64,000 nt of DNA, from positions 59,173,789 to 59,237,788 of the forward strand of contig OZ010590.1 in the NCBI GenBank assembly GCA_963932145.1, read 5' to 3'. The position numbers and the translations under genes were made by a program. Positions 63,536 through 64,000 of the stretch are shown here, piece by piece. The notes below the pieces were generated by a model. The model was given only the letters and a program-made list of their open reading frames with translations. It ran no database searches and was not told the origin of the DNA. Every line of letters starts with the position of its first letter. The stretch's first letter is position 1. The stretch is from Acanthosepion lycidas (taxonomy: Eukaryota; Mollusca; Cephalopoda; Sepiida; Sepiidae).

Positions 63536-63884
63536 AGTTGAAAAGAAAGGGACATCGATATATCACTCGATATATAAGTGTTTATATATCAAGAACAATT
63601 TTAAGAAAATCTATGACAGACTGGAAAAATTATTTCGTGTTCAGCATTATTTCACGTTAGTCCGATGGAGTCCTGCTGTAACCTAGAAAAGGTTACTGAG
63701 TGAAGAATAACCAAAAAGGAGAAAATGAAAATGGTAAACATCAACAAAATACAATACTCGCCAGCGGCGTGAAGTAGGTAAACCACTGCTAGTAGTGGAC
63801 TACTTATATTACCCCCACTTTGAATAGTATCCAACGTATTTATGACGATTGGAACATACACATGAGTGCTCATAGGTTACAGTA
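63536..63884. other. Unassigned sequence
   Basis: No gene recognised. Confidence 0.35.
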
Positions 63885-64000
63885 CAGTGTAACCCGGATA
63901 TAAGAGAGTTGTCGGGACCGGAGACTAAGTCTCTTATATCCGGGTTTATCTTATATCCGGGTTTGGTCTATTATATATACATTAACACAGGCTCTAATTT
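63885..64000 (+). mobile_element. Edge of a transposon with TATATCCGGG iterons
   Basis: Starts CAGTGTAACCCGGATATAAG, with CTTATATCCGGGTTTA and CTTATATCCGGGTTTGG following in inverted orientation within 80 bp. Ends of this style (CAGT, then AACCCGGATATAA, then complementary repeats) are typical of subterminal-repeat DNA transposons. The element continues past the window edge, so its class cannot be decided. Confidence 0.6.

Overview
This window looks like intergenic or intronic DNA from a large, repeat-rich animal genome. It is most consistent with a cephalopod mollusc (octopus-like): A+T-rich (roughly two thirds by eye, not computed), full of long (TA)n and (CA/TG)n microsatellites, tRNA-derived SINEs, RTE-type and CR1/Jockey-type LINE 3' ends, Penelope-like elements, many mariner/Tc1 relics, palindromic MITEs and a pair of Helitron-like elements. 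The taxon is inferred from this repeat mix, not from a diagnostic gene. I see no host protein-coding gene, rRNA, functional tRNA, CRISPR or prokaryotic feature. Nearly all open frames longer than 60 codons are frames through transposon remnants, shadows of them, or Ile-Tyr readings of (TA)n.

Layout. 0-6 kb: a 60-bp minisatellite, a SINE, a Penelope 3' fragment, Helitron copy 1 (minus strand) and a MADE1-like MITE. 6-9 kb: two Penelope remnants, palindromic MITEs and a tRNA-Ser/Leu-like SINE. 9-15 kb: an RTE LINE split by a fold-back element, a mosaic of local duplications, and inverted LINE ends. 15-19 kb: convergent LINE-A tails and a DD37D mariner relic. 19-20 kb: a large hairpin element between (TA)n tracts. 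22-26 kb: RTE, LINE-A and Penelope endonuclease fragments and a SINE. 26-29 kb: two consecutive DNA transposons (mariner, then Tc1-like), each carrying other repeats inside. 30-34 kb: a SINE trimer, a hairpin MITE, SINE arrays and a 129-bp minisatellite. 34-43 kb: RTE fragments, a mariner family with both a transposase relic and an internally deleted derivative, and nested SINE/LINE copies. 43-48 kb: a second MADE1-like MITE and the best Penelope relic (RT plus GIY-YIG endonuclease). 48-56 kb: SINEs, LINE-B, and a full-length but decayed mariner. 57-64 kb: Helitron copy 2 (plus strand), a perfect 83-bp palindrome, an RTE LINE interrupted by a 1.1-kb DNA transposon and by a SINE, another LINE-A holding a SINE, and the edge of an iteron-bearing element.

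The elements do not work together as a pathway. The value of the window is its insertion history: several nested insertions have visible target-site duplications (TA, 8, 11 and 19 bp), which allow relative dating. Every recognisable transposase or reverse transcriptase is broken by frameshifts, stops or lost catalytic residues. I found no convincing novel biological system. The most interesting items are the retroposed SINE trimer, the precise TA insertion inside a LINE reading frame, the Helitron pair, the hairpin elements lying between (TA)n tracts, and the perfect palindrome.

Family labels used below (LINE-A, LINE-B, SINE-A to -D, repeat X, PLE-1 to -3) are my own, for cross-reference within this window.
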